From: CAYQDB01 sp964416195
GTDB taxonomy: Bacteria > Zixibacteria > MSB-5A5 > GN15 > FEB-12
DNA: 64,000 nucleotides
Direction: 5' to 3'
Assembly: GCA_964416195.1 (NCBI GenBank)
Contig: CAYQDB010000007.1
Coordinates: 81,728 to 145,727, forward strand
The notes under the pieces were generated by a model, which saw only the letters and a list, made by a program, of their open reading frames with translations, did no database searches and was not told where the DNA came from. The position numbers and the translations under genes are program-made. Positions 44,382-53,909 of the stretch are shown piece by piece (position 1 is the stretch's first letter; each line of letters begins with the position of its first letter).

Positions 44382-44738
44382 CTACGACGTTGAGTCCCGT
44401 GCGATCTTTTGCGGGACTACCTCATCCCAACGAATTCCAACCAATTTGTCACTTTTTTTGTTAAAATAACAATATGGCATTTCAGATACAATGCTCGGTA
44501 CATAGAAAGACCAGGTCTCATAGACTGAATCTCTGGTATCTACACTCAGGGGTTCACCTATGATTGACACAACATCTTCTTTGGACATGCCAAGCTCAAG
44601 TCTCTCAAAATCCTCCTTGCTAACTCCCCGATGGTCAAAAGTCCAATCTAGTAGAAGGGTGATGGCCAGACCTGCCAACACTACCGAGATAAGCAAGACT
44701 TTCCATGTTACCTTCGCTCTTTTCATCTTATCGCTCAT
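44382..44738 (-). CDS. Small anchored protein with SmpA/BamE-like motif
   Basis: About 118 residues (several ATGs; 44738 chosen with GAGGGGA upstream). One N-terminal hydrophobic helix then 'LELGMSKEDVVSIIGEPLSVDTRDSVYETWSFYV', the pattern of BamE/SmpA-like or DUF3192-type small periplasmic domains. A signal anchor rather than a lipobox. Function unassigned. Confidence 0.6.
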   Translation of the reverse strand: MSDKMKRAKVTWKVLLISVVLAGLAITLLLDWTFDHRGVSKEDFERLELGMSKEDVVSIIGEPLSVDTRDSVYETWSFYVPSIVSEMPYCYFNKKSDKLVGIRWDEVVPQKIARDSTS

Positions 44739-44798
44739 CATTCCCCTCGTCAGTACGGATGCCCTACCCACGTTTGGTGGGCTGTGGATCTACATCCG

Positions 44799-46769
44799 TT
44801 ATACTACCGACTTCTTCGAATTCCACGCTGCCCGATTCCACAATATCAGCGCTATCAGAGCAAACATGGCCAGTGACAGGTACGGACCGACGCTGCCTGT
44901 CAGAGTGTTCCACATCCCTTCATGCGCATCATAAAACCCGGCATACCTGGGCCACAGCATCAGAAACGCTACAGCCACACCGATCAGAGCATCTCCCGCT
45001 ACCAAACCTGATGCGAAAAGAACCCCGCGTTCGTTCTTCGTTTTATACTCATCTTTACGTGACATTCTCTTGATAACCATAGCGATGATACCCCCGGTCA
45101 TGATCGGTGTTGAAAGCGACAGCGGCAGGTAAAGACCAATAGCAAAAGGCAGCGAAGAGATTCCTATAAGTTCCACCGCAATGGCAATCATGGCGCCGAC
45201 CATAATCGGCGCCCAGGGAATGTTCTGGTTCATCACACCCTGAACAACGGTGGCCATCACGTTGGCCTGCGGCGCCAGCAGTGGTGTGCGGCTAGTTGCT
45301 CCTTCCACAAAGCCGAAGACATCGTTCAGCAGGTAGATGAAAAAACCCATCGCCAAGGCGGGAAACAACAAGCCGATAAACTCCGTCAACTGCTGTTTGA
45401 AGGGAGTCGCTCCCAGCAGGTAGCCGGTTTTCAAGTCCTGGGCAATGTCACCAGACATACAGACGGCAATGCAAACAATTGTCCCCACAGACATTGCCGT
45501 GATCATCCCTTTGACACCGGAGACGCCGAAGTAAAGCAATATGAGACAGGTCACCAGCAGTGTGGCGATGGTCATGCCGGATACCGGCGATGAAGACGAA
45601 CCAACAATACCTACAATGCGAGCCGCCACCACCACAAAAAAGAATCCAAACAGCACCGCCAGTACCACGCCGAGGAAATGAAGCTCCGTCCCCGGCAACA
45701 GCCAGATAGCGATGACAATCCCCAGCACCCCAAGCAGCACCCACTTCATCGGCAGGTCGCGGTCGGTGCGGATAGCTTTCACAGTTACTCTCCTGCCCAG
45801 CAATTGCCCAAAGCCCTGGCTGAACGATGATATGATAACCGGGAAGGATTTGATTAGGGAGATAAATCCCCCCAGCGCCACCGCGCCAACTCCGAGGTAC
45901 TTGATGTAGAAGTTCCGCAAATCTGATGGGTCCATTTCACTAATGGGGATGGTGCCGGGTGCGATTATGATACCGGGAATCTGGTCGCCGATAAAGGCTA
46001 TCAGCGGTCCGATCCCTAAATATCCCAGGACCGCCCCACCCATCATTAAGGCTGCAATACGAGGACCGATGATGTAGCCAACGCCGAGCAGGGCGGGGGT
46101 AGCGTCAACTCCAAGAGTGCCGCCCTTGAGAACACCTTTGAGACTGTAATTGACCGATTCCGACCACCCCTTCAGCATGTTCATCAGGACCTTATATAAT
46201 GCGCCGAGACCGATCCCAGTGAAGACCAGGTTGGCCTTTTCACCTCCCTCGTCGCCGGCCACAATTACTTCCGCACAGGCCGTACCTTCGGGGAAAGCCA
46301 ATTTGCCATGCTCTCGCTCAACCAGGTATTTCCGCAGGGGAATCATCAGTAAGATTCCCAAGACACCGCCGAGCATAGCCAGCCAGAAAATCTGTGTTTT
46401 GGAAATCTCATGGACGTACCCTGCAGCCGCCAGCTCCTTGTTGGCCGACCAGATAAAAAAGGCCGGAACGGTGAAGATTATTCCCGCCGCCAATGATTCT
46501 CCCGCCGAACCGACCGTTTGAACAATGTTATTCTCAAGGACCGTGACCTTTTTGAATAGCATTCGTAAGACAGCCATCGAGATGACCGCCGCCGGGATCG
46601 AGGCGCACACTGTCATGCCGAATTTCAAGCCGAGATAGGCGTTGGCGAGGCCAAACAGGACCGAAATGATTATCCCCAAAATGATCGCTTTCCAGGTAAC
46701 CTCGGCCACTGTCTTATCAGCAGATATAACCGGCTCATACTTCTCTGCGGACATGTCGGGTTTGTTCAC
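44799..46769 (-). CDS. OPT-family oligopeptide transporter
   Basis: 656 residues with about 15 membrane helices. The opening 'TWKAIILGIIISVLFGLANAYLGLKFGMTV' and 'LRKYLVEREHGKLAFPEGTACAEVI' are diagnostic for the OPT/YSL family (bacterial/archaeal branch), proton-coupled importers of peptides or metal chelates. ATG at 46769 or 46754. Monocistronic. Confidence 0.93.
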   Translation of the reverse strand: MNKPDMSAEKYEPVISADKTVAEVTWKAIILGIIISVLFGLANAYLGLKFGMTVCASIPAAVISMAVLRMLFKKVTVLENNIVQTVGSAGESLAAGIIFTVPAFFIWSANKELAAAGYVHEISKTQIFWLAMLGGVLGILLMIPLRKYLVEREHGKLAFPEGTACAEVIVAGDEGGEKANLVFTGIGLGALYKVLMNMLKGWSESVNYSLKGVLKGGTLGVDATPALLGVGYIIGPRIAALMMGGAVLGYLGIGPLIAFIGDQIPGIIIAPGTIPISEMDPSDLRNFYIKYLGVGAVALGGFISLIKSFPVIISSFSQGFGQLLGRRVTVKAIRTDRDLPMKWVLLGVLGIVIAIWLLPGTELHFLGVVLAVLFGFFFVVVAARIVGIVGSSSSPVSGMTIATLLVTCLILLYFGVSGVKGMITAMSVGTIVCIAVCMSGDIAQDLKTGYLLGATPFKQQLTEFIGLLFPALAMGFFIYLLNDVFGFVEGATSRTPLLAPQANVMATVVQGVMNQNIPWAPIMVGAMIAIAVELIGISSLPFAIGLYLPLSLSTPIMTGGIIAMVIKRMSRKDEYKTKNERGVLFASGLVAGDALIGVAVAFLMLWPRYAGFYDAHEGMWNTLTGSVGPYLSLAMFALIALILWNRAAWNSKKSVV

Positions 46770-47445
46770 ACAACCTCCAGGATTCGATGAGTGGCTTTGC
46801 TTGATGTGGATAAATTAGGCCAAACCAGTGTCGTGTCAAGCATTTAGTCAGTAGTGGCGTGTGAGTTGTGTACAGAATGGCAGGTAAGTTGCATCCCCAT
46901 TCTATATGACCAAGACAGCGTGAGACATACTCAAGAAGGATTTTCTTTGTTATTGGCGACAGATTAAATGGAAATAGCGTGGAATCATTGGGATGCGATG
47001 GTGGTTGTTTACGGCGTCCGATCTCGCATTGCATTTGGCAGCGCATTTCTTGCGCCGTGGATGAGGCTTCGTTTTCCACGCGTATGAGAAATAGTTTCCG
47101 TGGCACGCTTGAAACTTTTCTTGATTTTGTGGAACAAGTTAGATACAATGTGTGTAGCAGATATGGGAAAGGAGGGAAAAACCGTAAGTATAGGTTAGTC
47201 GTTTGTTGAGGTCTGGGAACTGCACAGCGCAGATTGGATAACAAAAAGACTTGACAAGACACAAATATTTGTGTATTAGTACTATAGCAAACCACCTCAA
47301 TGATTGGGCGATATTCACGTTAAGAGTCACACCTCCGAGTGCGGTAGTTCGTATTACGGATGATGTAGTGGTTGCATGGAGCAAGGCACTGGGCTGTGCC
47401 ATGCCAACCAAAACAAGAACACACTCACCCCAGAGGAGGTGAACC
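46770..47445. other. Intergenic region before the secreted-protein gene
   Basis: 676 bases. Apart from the promoter/palindrome at 47251-47279 I see no gene or known RNA; apparent open frames here are short, lack ribosome sites and have unlikely compositions. Confidence 0.45.
47251..47279 (+). promoter_or_regulatory. Promoter with 16-base palindromic operator in the spacer
   Basis: TTGACA (47251-47256), 17-base spacer, TATTAG (47274-47279). The spacer is filled by the exact palindrome ACACAAATATTTGTGT (47259-47274), positioned to block polymerase. Lies 167 bases upstream of the secreted sorting-tail protein gene. Confidence 0.55.
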
Positions 47446-48273
47446 TTGAGTAAACGCTTTCACACTTTGATGGTCGTCACTGCGATTTTGCTGGTCCCCT
47501 CGGTGATCTTTGCCGGTGCCAACAGCAAGTTTGCCATTAGTAAGGCAACAACCCAGGACAACGCAGTGGTTGTCCCTTTGGTTGTTACCAACGAGGCAAA
47601 CCTTGCGGCTATCGACATTCCACTGAAATTCTCCGAGGGTGTCACTTTGCGCGAGGTCGACTTCGAGAACACTCGGGTTTCCTATTTTGATCTGAAGATC
47701 GCCAACATCAACAATGAGGATCACACGGTAGTGATCGGATTACTCCCTCAGATTACTTCCACTAACAAGCCTGATCTGGAAGCAGGAACCGGCTCGGTTG
47801 CGAACCTGGTGTTCGAGGTTAACGATCCGTCAGTGACCGAAGTCACACTTGAGACAATCGAGTTGAAGAACCCGGGGCATTTCCTGGCGTATGTCTATCA
47901 TGACGTTAACCAGGGTGAAGTGCCGAGCCTTCGTGTCGAGACGCCGGAGTTCGAACCGGTGACAGTTGCCTTTAGCGGTGTGACAGGCAGTGTCGGACCA
48001 GAGGTGCCGACGGTTTATGCTCTCAACCAGAACTATCCGAATCCATTCAACCCGAGCACGGAGATATCCTTTGATCTGCCGGCTGCTTCGCATGTTGAAT
48101 TGACCGTGTTCAATGTTCTCGGTCAGAGGGTGAAGACACTGGTTGATGCTGATATGGAAGCCGGCACTCACACTGTAACTTGGGATGCTTCGCCCTATTC
48201 CAGCGGGGTGTACTTCTACCGTGTTTCGGCGAAGGATTTCTCAATGACAAAGAAGATGCTCTTACTGAAGTAA
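47446..48273 (+). CDS. Secreted cohesin-like protein with C-terminal sorting tail
   Basis: 275 residues, TTG start after GGAGGTGAA. Signal peptide to ~26 ('ILLVPSVIFAGA'), a beta-rich cohesin-like domain (~30-165: 'VVPLVVTNEANLAAIDIPLKFSEG'), then 'YALNQNYPNPFNPSTEISF' and 'SSGVYFYRVSAKDF...KKMLLLK', the type IX-like/FlgD-like C-terminal sorting module common in FCB bacteria. Likely surface-attached or exported; binding partner may be a dockerin such as the one in the protein at the right edge. Confidence 0.85.
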   Translation: MSKRFHTLMVVTAILLVPSVIFAGANSKFAISKATTQDNAVVVPLVVTNEANLAAIDIPLKFSEGVTLREVDFENTRVSYFDLKIANINNEDHTVVIGLLPQITSTNKPDLEAGTGSVANLVFEVNDPSVTEVTLETIELKNPGHFLAYVYHDVNQGEVPSLRVETPEFEPVTVAFSGVTGSVGPEVPTVYALNQNYPNPFNPSTEISFDLPAASHVELTVFNVLGQRVKTLVDADMEAGTHTVTWDASPYSSGVYFYRVSAKDFSMTKKMLLLK

Positions 48274-48331
48274 GAGAAGGAGTGTTGACGTAGCCCTTTG
48301 AAAAGCGTTCTATGAATTATCTTGCCAATGG

Positions 48332-48366
48332 GCCCTTTCTCTTAAGCCGGGAAGGGGCTTTTTTTT
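48332..48366 (+). terminator. Rho-independent terminator after the sorting-tail protein gene
   Basis: GCCCTTTC (48332-48339) with GAAGGGGC (48351-48358), one G-U pair, then eight T. Confidence 0.85.
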
Positions 48367-48738
48367 GCCGAAAATAGTTTCTGCGCCGTAGGGGACACAG
48401 AATCTGCGCTTGGGGCTTACTATAACGTTGTTTGAACTGTGGGAAGTATCTGTAAGTTATTTGCTTTCACTTACCTGATTACATCGGCATTCTCCCGGCA
48501 CACCATTTGATAATGTCAGAGGTAGTCGGGAAAACGGGAAACGGCGACAGACCCGCGGCCCATCAGTCTATTGGGGGCACGTGAAGCGGTTTTTAGTGGC
48601 GGTTAGGCTGCTTCATGACAACTTCCCGGCTGGTGAGGAGAGAAAGGTCTCAACTTTGCGTTGAGGCCTTTTATTCTTGGCTGCGTTGCCAATCGTAACA
48701 GAGTTGCACTGCCTGATGAGTCTCCGGCGGGCGGTCTT
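48367..48738. other. Intergenic; hairpin only
   Basis: Contains a strong hairpin at 48643-48672 (entered separately). The 270 bases before it show no gene; I looked for SRP RNA, RNase P RNA, 6S and tmRNA features and found none. Confidence 0.45.
48643..48675. terminator. Strong 12-bp hairpin, possibly bidirectional terminator
   Basis: AAAGGTCTCAAC (48643-48654), loop TTTGC, GTTGAGGCCTTT (48660-48671), followed on the plus strand by TTATT; on the minus strand by TTTCTCTCC, 64 bases after the PP-loop gene stop. Confidence 0.7.
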
Positions 48739-49809
48739 TTAGCGCACTGCCAGGGGCTGTAGTTCCTCATCAACGGCCGGTGTGACAACCACTTTCATCT
48801 CGCCGCGTTCCCTCGTCACGGCAACTTCTACCTGCGCCTCTTTTTTGGCAGACGTGTAACGGGCGGTGATCATGGCTGCCTTTTTTATGTTCTCGTCGGT
48901 TACATTGCCGACCAGCAGGGTTATCGGGGAGCCGACATTGATTGCCTCAAGCTGCAAGTGATATGGTTGCCTGTACGAGAGGAGGGTTTCGTTGTCTTGC
49001 TCGTTCCGCCCAACAATCACTTTGGTGTATTTATCCAAACGAAAATGGCGGCCTGCTTTAAGAAGATTCAGATCGTCAAACGTTACATTGTCGGTGTGAG
49101 CCAGCAGGTCGCGCAGGCGCGCTGAATAGGCAGCATCGGTCAGCAGACAGCCTGAAGCGGGAGCAACGTAGCCCTCAAGCCCAAATGTGTCAGCCAGTTC
49201 CAATTGGCGTTTGCGGCTCCTGCCACTGATTCCTTCCAGTTGTTCGCGGTCGACAATACCGCTCAACTCCGGTTCCGTTGGGGGTAAGAGCTTTGCGCAA
49301 AGAGGACGCAGCAGCTTTCCCTTAAGGCTAGCCTGTTTGATGACGAGATTTAACTTGTCTTTCGTCTGCGACATCGGCCGCTGGCCCATAACCTCGCCGG
49401 TGATGACGAAATCAGCCTTAACAATCTCCATGAACTTCTTAGCTTCGCGGAGCATGAGAATACGGCAGTCGGTGCAGACGTTCATGTTCTTGCCCCGACC
49501 GTACTTGGGATTGACGACAATATCGACAAACTTCTGGCCAAGGTGAATCGGCTTGATCTCAAAGCCAAACTTCTCGGCAATCGGTTGGTGGCAAAAGCCG
49601 TCTGGAGAATGATCGCTAAGATCACGCACGAAATGGGTCATAAAGGTTAGGGCGGTAATCTTGATATTCTGCTTAAGCATCAACAGAATTGCCAGTGCCG
49701 AATCAAGCCCACCGGAAAAGAGGGCAATGGCGTGGCCTCGCTTATTGCTGTCCTGTTTGTACACTACCGCGCTTTCCTCCTGAAGTCCAGGCAACAGGTA
49801 TCGCATCAT
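48739..49809 (-). CDS. PP-loop ATPase, ThiI/MnmA-like tRNA-thiolation type
   Basis: 356 residues. PP-loop 'ALFSGGLDSALAI' near residue 31-43, then 'NVCTDCRILMLREA' with a CxxC, 'VITGEVMGQRPMSQ' and 'APASGCLLTDAAYSARLRDL' with a further Cys. This is the adenylating PP-loop family that activates tRNA uridines or similar for sulfur transfer, in the branch lacking the THUMP domain. The exact substrate cannot be told from sequence. Single minus-strand gene. Confidence 0.75.
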   Translation of the reverse strand: MMRYLLPGLQEESAVVYKQDSNKRGHAIALFSGGLDSALAILLMLKQNIKITALTFMTHFVRDLSDHSPDGFCHQPIAEKFGFEIKPIHLGQKFVDIVVNPKYGRGKNMNVCTDCRILMLREAKKFMEIVKADFVITGEVMGQRPMSQTKDKLNLVIKQASLKGKLLRPLCAKLLPPTEPELSGIVDREQLEGISGRSRKRQLELADTFGLEGYVAPASGCLLTDAAYSARLRDLLAHTDNVTFDDLNLLKAGRHFRLDKYTKVIVGRNEQDNETLLSYRQPYHLQLEAINVGSPITLLVGNVTDENIKKAAMITARYTSAKKEAQVEVAVTRERGEMKVVVTPAVDEELQPLAVR

Positions 49810-49956
49810 AGGAGTGCAGGATATGTAACTGTCGCTCCCCCTGTTGTCTTTGACATCAACATTTAATATAGCTATTTTGCAGTGTGCTCAAAGTTGAAAT
49901 CGCTATTACTGGGCTACCGATGGCGATAGAAGAGGTCTAATCCTTGGTGTGAAAGG

Positions 49957-50745
49957 ATGCAGATTCTTAGTGCGGTAAACAATTGGCTAAAGCGATTTGC
50001 CAATGAGCTTCAGCGGCTCTTTTACTTCTCGCTGCGGATGGTGGCTGCTCTGTTTGGCCGGCCCTTCTATGTGGCGGAGACACTGGAGCAGATGTATCTT
50101 ATTGGGGTTGGCTCACTGTACCTGATAGTTCTCACGGGTATTTTTGCTGGACAGGGGATGGCGCTGGCTTACTCGGTCGAACTGGCCGACTTCGGGGCTA
50201 AGAACTATCTCGGCCGGATTATGGCAATAGCGATTATCCGCGAGCTGGGTCCGATCCTGGCCGGCTTGATGGTCGCTGCCAGGGTTGCTTCCGGGATCAC
50301 CGCCGAGATCGGCGCTATGAAATCCTCAAACCAACTCGATGCCATGGTAGCGTTTGGTATCGACCCCATAAAAAAAATCGCCGTGCCGCGCCTGATTGCC
50401 CTGGTAATCATGGTGCCGGTCCTCACGATAATCTGCGATGCCATAGCGATCTTAGGCGCCTACTTCGTTGCTGACTTTGTTGCCCATGTAACCCCCACTA
50501 TGTACTGGTCTAACGTCCGAGGAAGGCTTATTTTCGGCAATCTTTTCATCGGGTTTTTCAAGCCTTTTGTATTTTCGTTTATTATCGCGTTCATCTCGTG
50601 CTACAAGGGGTTTACCTCTGAGGGGGGCACCAAGGGCGTGGGCCAGGCCACGACCAATTCGGTGGTGATGGCATCTATAACTATCCTGACTGTAAACTTC
50701 TTTATTACCAAGGTGGTGTTTTCACTTATTAAGGGTTACCTATGA
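49957..50745 (+). CDS. mlaE: MlaE-type permease of an MCE/ABC lipid transporter
   Basis: 262 residues, 5-6 membrane helices. 'IRELGPILAGLMVAARVASGITAEIGAMKSSNQLDAMVAFGIDP' carries the conserved MlaE core. With MlaF and MlaD it forms the inner-membrane complex moving phospholipids between membranes. Overlaps mlaF by ATGA. Confidence 0.93.
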   Translation: MQILSAVNNWLKRFANELQRLFYFSLRMVAALFGRPFYVAETLEQMYLIGVGSLYLIVLTGIFAGQGMALAYSVELADFGAKNYLGRIMAIAIIRELGPILAGLMVAARVASGITAEIGAMKSSNQLDAMVAFGIDPIKKIAVPRLIALVIMVPVLTIICDAIAILGAYFVADFVAHVTPTMYWSNVRGRLIFGNLFIGFFKPFVFSFIIAFISCYKGFTSEGGTKGVGQATTNSVVMASITILTVNFFITKVVFSLIKGYL

Positions 50746-51530
50746 TCGGGCTGAGGGAAGTGAGTTTTTCTTACGGCGACAGGCCGGTTTTGCGGAATGT
50801 CTCATTCTCAGTGGGGCAGTCCGAGTCGGCTGTGGTCATGGGTCCCTCAGGGTCGGGCAAATCAACAATCCTGCGCCTGATCCTCGGCCTGGAGACTCCA
50901 CAACAGGGCCAGGTGCTTATACATGGCCAGGATATCTCCACCCTGAAAGAGAAAACGAAACGTGAGTTGCGCAAGAAGATTGGCATGGTCTTTCAGGATG
51001 GGGCTTTGTTTGACTCTCTAACGGTGGGCGAAAACATTGGATACTATCTCTTAGAGCATACCAGGCTGCCATTTGAGGAGATTACGCACCGTGTGCGCCG
51101 GATGCTTGGTTTTGTGGGGCTGGATGCGGACGAAATCATCGACAAGCTTCCGGAACAGCTTTCCGGCGGGATGCGGCGGAGGGTGGCGATCGGCCGAGCG
51201 CTTTTATCGACGGATCCGAAGATAATGCTCTACGATGAGCCAACAACCGGCCTTGACCCGCAAGCGATAGATAATGTTTTGAATTTGATTAAGAAGCTGC
51301 ATCAGGAGAGATCGATATCGACAATTGCCGTTACCCATCAGATTGTGGATGCTTTTGACATCGCCGACAGGTTCATTGTCGTTTATGAGGGCGAAGTGGC
51401 GTTTGATGGTTCGGTCCAGGAGCTCCGTGACTGCCGGGATAGTCGCGTGCAAGCTTTCCTGGCTCCATTCCGTTCGTCGTTTGCCGGTGTAGCCAGAAGG
51501 AGATTTGTTGACGGAGGGCAAGGCTTGTGA
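50742..51530 (+). CDS. mlaF: MlaF-type ABC ATPase
   Basis: 262 residues. Walker A 'GPSGSGKST', 'FQDGALFDSLTVGENIGYYL', signature 'LSGGMRRR', Walker B 'IMLYDEPTTGLDP', H-loop 'AVTHQ'. The 'FQDGALFDSLTV' stretch is typical of MlaF. Translationally coupled to mlaE. Confidence 0.93.
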   Translation: MIGLREVSFSYGDRPVLRNVSFSVGQSESAVVMGPSGSGKSTILRLILGLETPQQGQVLIHGQDISTLKEKTKRELRKKIGMVFQDGALFDSLTVGENIGYYLLEHTRLPFEEITHRVRRMLGFVGLDADEIIDKLPEQLSGGMRRRVAIGRALLSTDPKIMLYDEPTTGLDPQAIDNVLNLIKKLHQERSISTIAVTHQIVDAFDIADRFIVVYEGEVAFDGSVQELRDCRDSRVQAFLAPFRSSFAGVARRRFVDGGQGL

Positions 51531-51600
51531 CATGTGAGGATGTGGATATCACTTGTGAGAGATTTGTACAAGTAGGGAAGATGATTCGGAGTTAAGACGT

Positions 51601-52536
51601 ATGAAGCGGACAGTAGGTGTTAAGTGGGGTAATCTGAAAACCGGGATTATCCTGATAGCGGCAATCGCCGTGATGTTGTGGGCATCCCTTTCCGGTGGCG
51701 GGACATCGATATTTGAACGAAAGGGGCAGTTTGTATGCTTTTTCAAGAATGTGAATGGCCTGGTACGCGGGTCGCCAGTCTGGATGTCGGGAGTCGAGGT
51801 CGGCAATGTCCGCTCAGTGAGCTTCGTGAATCTCGATTCCCTCCGTCAGGTCAAGGTGGTTGGACGTGTGAAGAAATCTGTCTGGCCAATGCTGACTGAG
51901 GACGCCGAAGCGATGCTCGGTACGATCGGCCTTATCGGGGATAAGTACCTTGAGGTCATCCCCGGGACCAAAGGCAAGCCGGTGATAAACAACATGGGTG
52001 TGATCCTCACCCGGGAGGTGGGTGACGCCGCTACTATGTTCAAGGCCGGCCAGGATGCAATTGACCAGGTTAGGTCGGCGTCTGACAATATTGACGCCCT
52101 GCTGGCCCGTGTCAACAACGGCGAGGGGACGCTGGGGCAACTGGCCACTAATGACCAACTCTATCACAATCTGACAAAGCTCGCCACGCGACTGACCAAA
52201 CTGGCCGCTGACCTGCAGAAGAATCAGGAGCGGGTTGTCTCGTGTCTTGAAAAAACCACGACCTCGGTCGAGCGGCTGTCCGAGCAGGTGAACAGCAACA
52301 CCGGCACGATCGGCAAGCTGGTCAACGACCCGCAGCTTTATGACAATCTCGCGGCCACGTCGGCCCGGCTGGACACGATCATGCACCGGATCAACACCTC
52401 TGAGGGAAGCCTTGGTCTGCTTGTCAGCGATACGGCTTTATATGTGGAGATGACCAACCTGCTGGCCCGCATTAACAATTTAGTGACGGATATCGAGAAA
52501 AACCCGCGTAAGTATTTCAAGTTTTCAGTGTTTTAG
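51601..52536 (+). CDS. mlaD: MlaD-type MCE-domain protein
   Basis: 311 residues. N-terminal membrane helix (~11-28), MCE domain (~35-115: 'FFKNVNGLVRGSPVWMSGVEVGNVRSV', 'VIPGTKGKPV'), then a long helical region with repeated 'GTLGQLATNDQLYHNL', 'GTIGKLVNDPQLYDNL', 'GSLGLLVSDTALYVEM' units. The MCE ring plus helical barrel forms the periplasmic lipid conduit. 70 bases after mlaF; same operon. Confidence 0.92.
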   Translation: MKRTVGVKWGNLKTGIILIAAIAVMLWASLSGGGTSIFERKGQFVCFFKNVNGLVRGSPVWMSGVEVGNVRSVSFVNLDSLRQVKVVGRVKKSVWPMLTEDAEAMLGTIGLIGDKYLEVIPGTKGKPVINNMGVILTREVGDAATMFKAGQDAIDQVRSASDNIDALLARVNNGEGTLGQLATNDQLYHNLTKLATRLTKLAADLQKNQERVVSCLEKTTTSVERLSEQVNSNTGTIGKLVNDPQLYDNLAATSARLDTIMHRINTSEGSLGLLVSDTALYVEMTNLLARINNLVTDIEKNPRKYFKFSVF

Positions 52537-52559
52537 GTTCGCAGGTCGGGTCTCGGAGA

Positions 52560-52656
52560 GAGGTTGTTCCAAAAGTCAACTGTCTTGTCTCGTGTAGAGA
52601 GAGTGCTTGTCCTCCACCAATTAACGGCGAACATAAAGCCCGCCGCTATGCGAAGT
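52560..52656 (-). repeat. Dispersed ~115-bp repeat, copy 3 (inverted)
   Basis: Its reverse complement reads 'GCATAGCGGCGGGCTTTATG', 'CGCCGTTAATTGGTGGAGGA', 'ACGAGACAAGACAGTTGAC', matching copy 2 (41701-41813) block by block with scattered substitutions. Confidence 0.85.
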
Positions 52657-52711
52657 TGCGGTAGAAGCACTTATGAGAGTGGAGGCTCAAATGCGGTCAG
52701 ATTCAAAGGTG

Positions 52712-52735
52712 GCGTCAGGCGTCTCTGCCTGACGC
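52712..52735. repeat. Family A REP, distant single copy
   Basis: GCGTCAGGC-GTCTCT-GCCTGACGC preceded by GTG; identical core to the RAYT-flanking copies 34 kb away, with compensated outer bases (G/C for C/G). Confidence 0.85.
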
Positions 52736-52904
52736 TTCCCCGACAGATCTGTATGTCGTGAAATGACTTATGGCTTTCGCACAGAGTTACCCGACAGCAC
52801 CTTGCAACGAATGACAACACTTTTGTCACAGCCTCACAAGGGTCTTAATCTACAAGTCTTGTATAACAACTGGAAACTCGCCTTAGCTTGTTAGGCTTGA
52901 GGGA

Positions 52905-53669
52905 TTACGATTTACTCAGGGAAGCTGTCAGGCTCAGCCCTTGCAAGATGTTTATAATGTTGTCAACCTCGAAGGGCTTACGCAAGAAACCGTCAGGCCC
53001 AGCCCCGTCAAATTTGAGCTCGGTTTCGTCCTGGGAAAAGAAGGCGGTAATAAGGATGACCGGCATTTTAGGATATTTCCCCTTGATTTTCTTGAGAAGG
53101 GTTATCCCATCCATACCCGGCATTTTGATATCGGCTATGACAGCATCGACGCTGCCGTTTTCCAGCTCGCGTAGTGCTTCCTCGCCACCCATCACAGCGC
53201 AAGGGATATAGTCATTGTAGCGAAGAGCCTCAGTCAACATCTCCCGGAACAGGTCATCATCGTCGACAACCATCACCCTGTGGATTGGCTTGGGGGTTTT
53301 TTCCCACTTGCCCTTCAGGGTATCCTCTATCAGCTCCTCGATGTGAGAAATGCGGAATGGCTTGGCCAGAAATCCATCGGGTGAAGCGCGGCCGATAACC
53401 TCCGGTGAGGCAACCCCGGTAATGAACAACACCGGAAGGTCAGGGTAGTAGCGTCGGACTTTTCTCAGCAGAGCTATTCCATCGACACCGGGCATCTTGA
53501 TGTCGGAAATCATCAAGTCGAACTTTTCTTCCTTGAGTCTCTGGAGAGCTTCGATGCCGTCAGAAGCTCCGGAGGTGTGGTACCCGATGGCATCCAATGT
53601 ATCAACAAGAAGACTACGCAGGGTAGTATCATCGTCGACGACCAGGATACTTGCCCTTACCCGGTGCAT
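52905..53669 (-). CDS. Tandem double-receiver response regulator
   Basis: 254 residues: two complete REC domains with no output domain. Domain 1 (~7-122): 'ILVVDDDTTLRSLL', phospho-Asp in 'LMISDIKMPGVDG', 'FLAKPF'. Domain 2 (~130-245): 'VMVVDDDDLFREML', Asp in 'AVIADIKMPGMDG', 'FLRKPF'. Probably a phosphorelay hub; no kinase is adjacent. Confidence 0.9.
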   Translation of the reverse strand: MHRVRASILVVDDDTTLRSLLVDTLDAIGYHTSGASDGIEALQRLKEEKFDLMISDIKMPGVDGIALLRKVRRYYPDLPVLFITGVASPEVIGRASPDGFLAKPFRISHIEELIEDTLKGKWEKTPKPIHRVMVVDDDDLFREMLTEALRYNDYIPCAVMGGEEALRELENGSVDAVIADIKMPGMDGITLLKKIKGKYPKMPVILITAFFSQDETELKFDGAGPDGFLRKPFEVDNIINILQGLSLTASLSKS

Positions 53670-53909
53670 AGACTTCGACCTGGCAATCTTAAGGGTTTGC
53701 TTGCTCTTCTCCTTGGTAACGGCTTGGTTCTCGGCCTCAGCGTTAATTCAGAGGCCTGGAATATGAATGGGCCTATTGACATAATATTCCCCTTGAGGTT
53801 ACAAGGTAGACCGCCTCAATAGCCGGGTCAACAATTTTTAGCCTGAATTCTTAGAGCTCCCGTTGGGGTATAAGAGTATAGACTGGGTTGTCTTCGGGGG
53901 TAGCCCCGC

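Larger units (their letters stand above)
52537..52904. other. Intergenic with two repeat elements
   Basis: Holds copy 3 of the dispersed repeat (inverted) and a single family A REP. Otherwise nothing visible. Confidence 0.6.

Noticed and set aside
47259..47274. NrdR box before the secreted protein gene
   Set aside because: Only the outer bases match the consensus (12/16, wrong centre), there is no tandem partner, and the gene is unrelated to nucleotide reduction.
46735..47295. Minus-strand 186-codon open frame
   Set aside because: No ribosome site, odd Cys/Thr/Pro-rich composition, and it overlaps the start of the OPT transporter gene.
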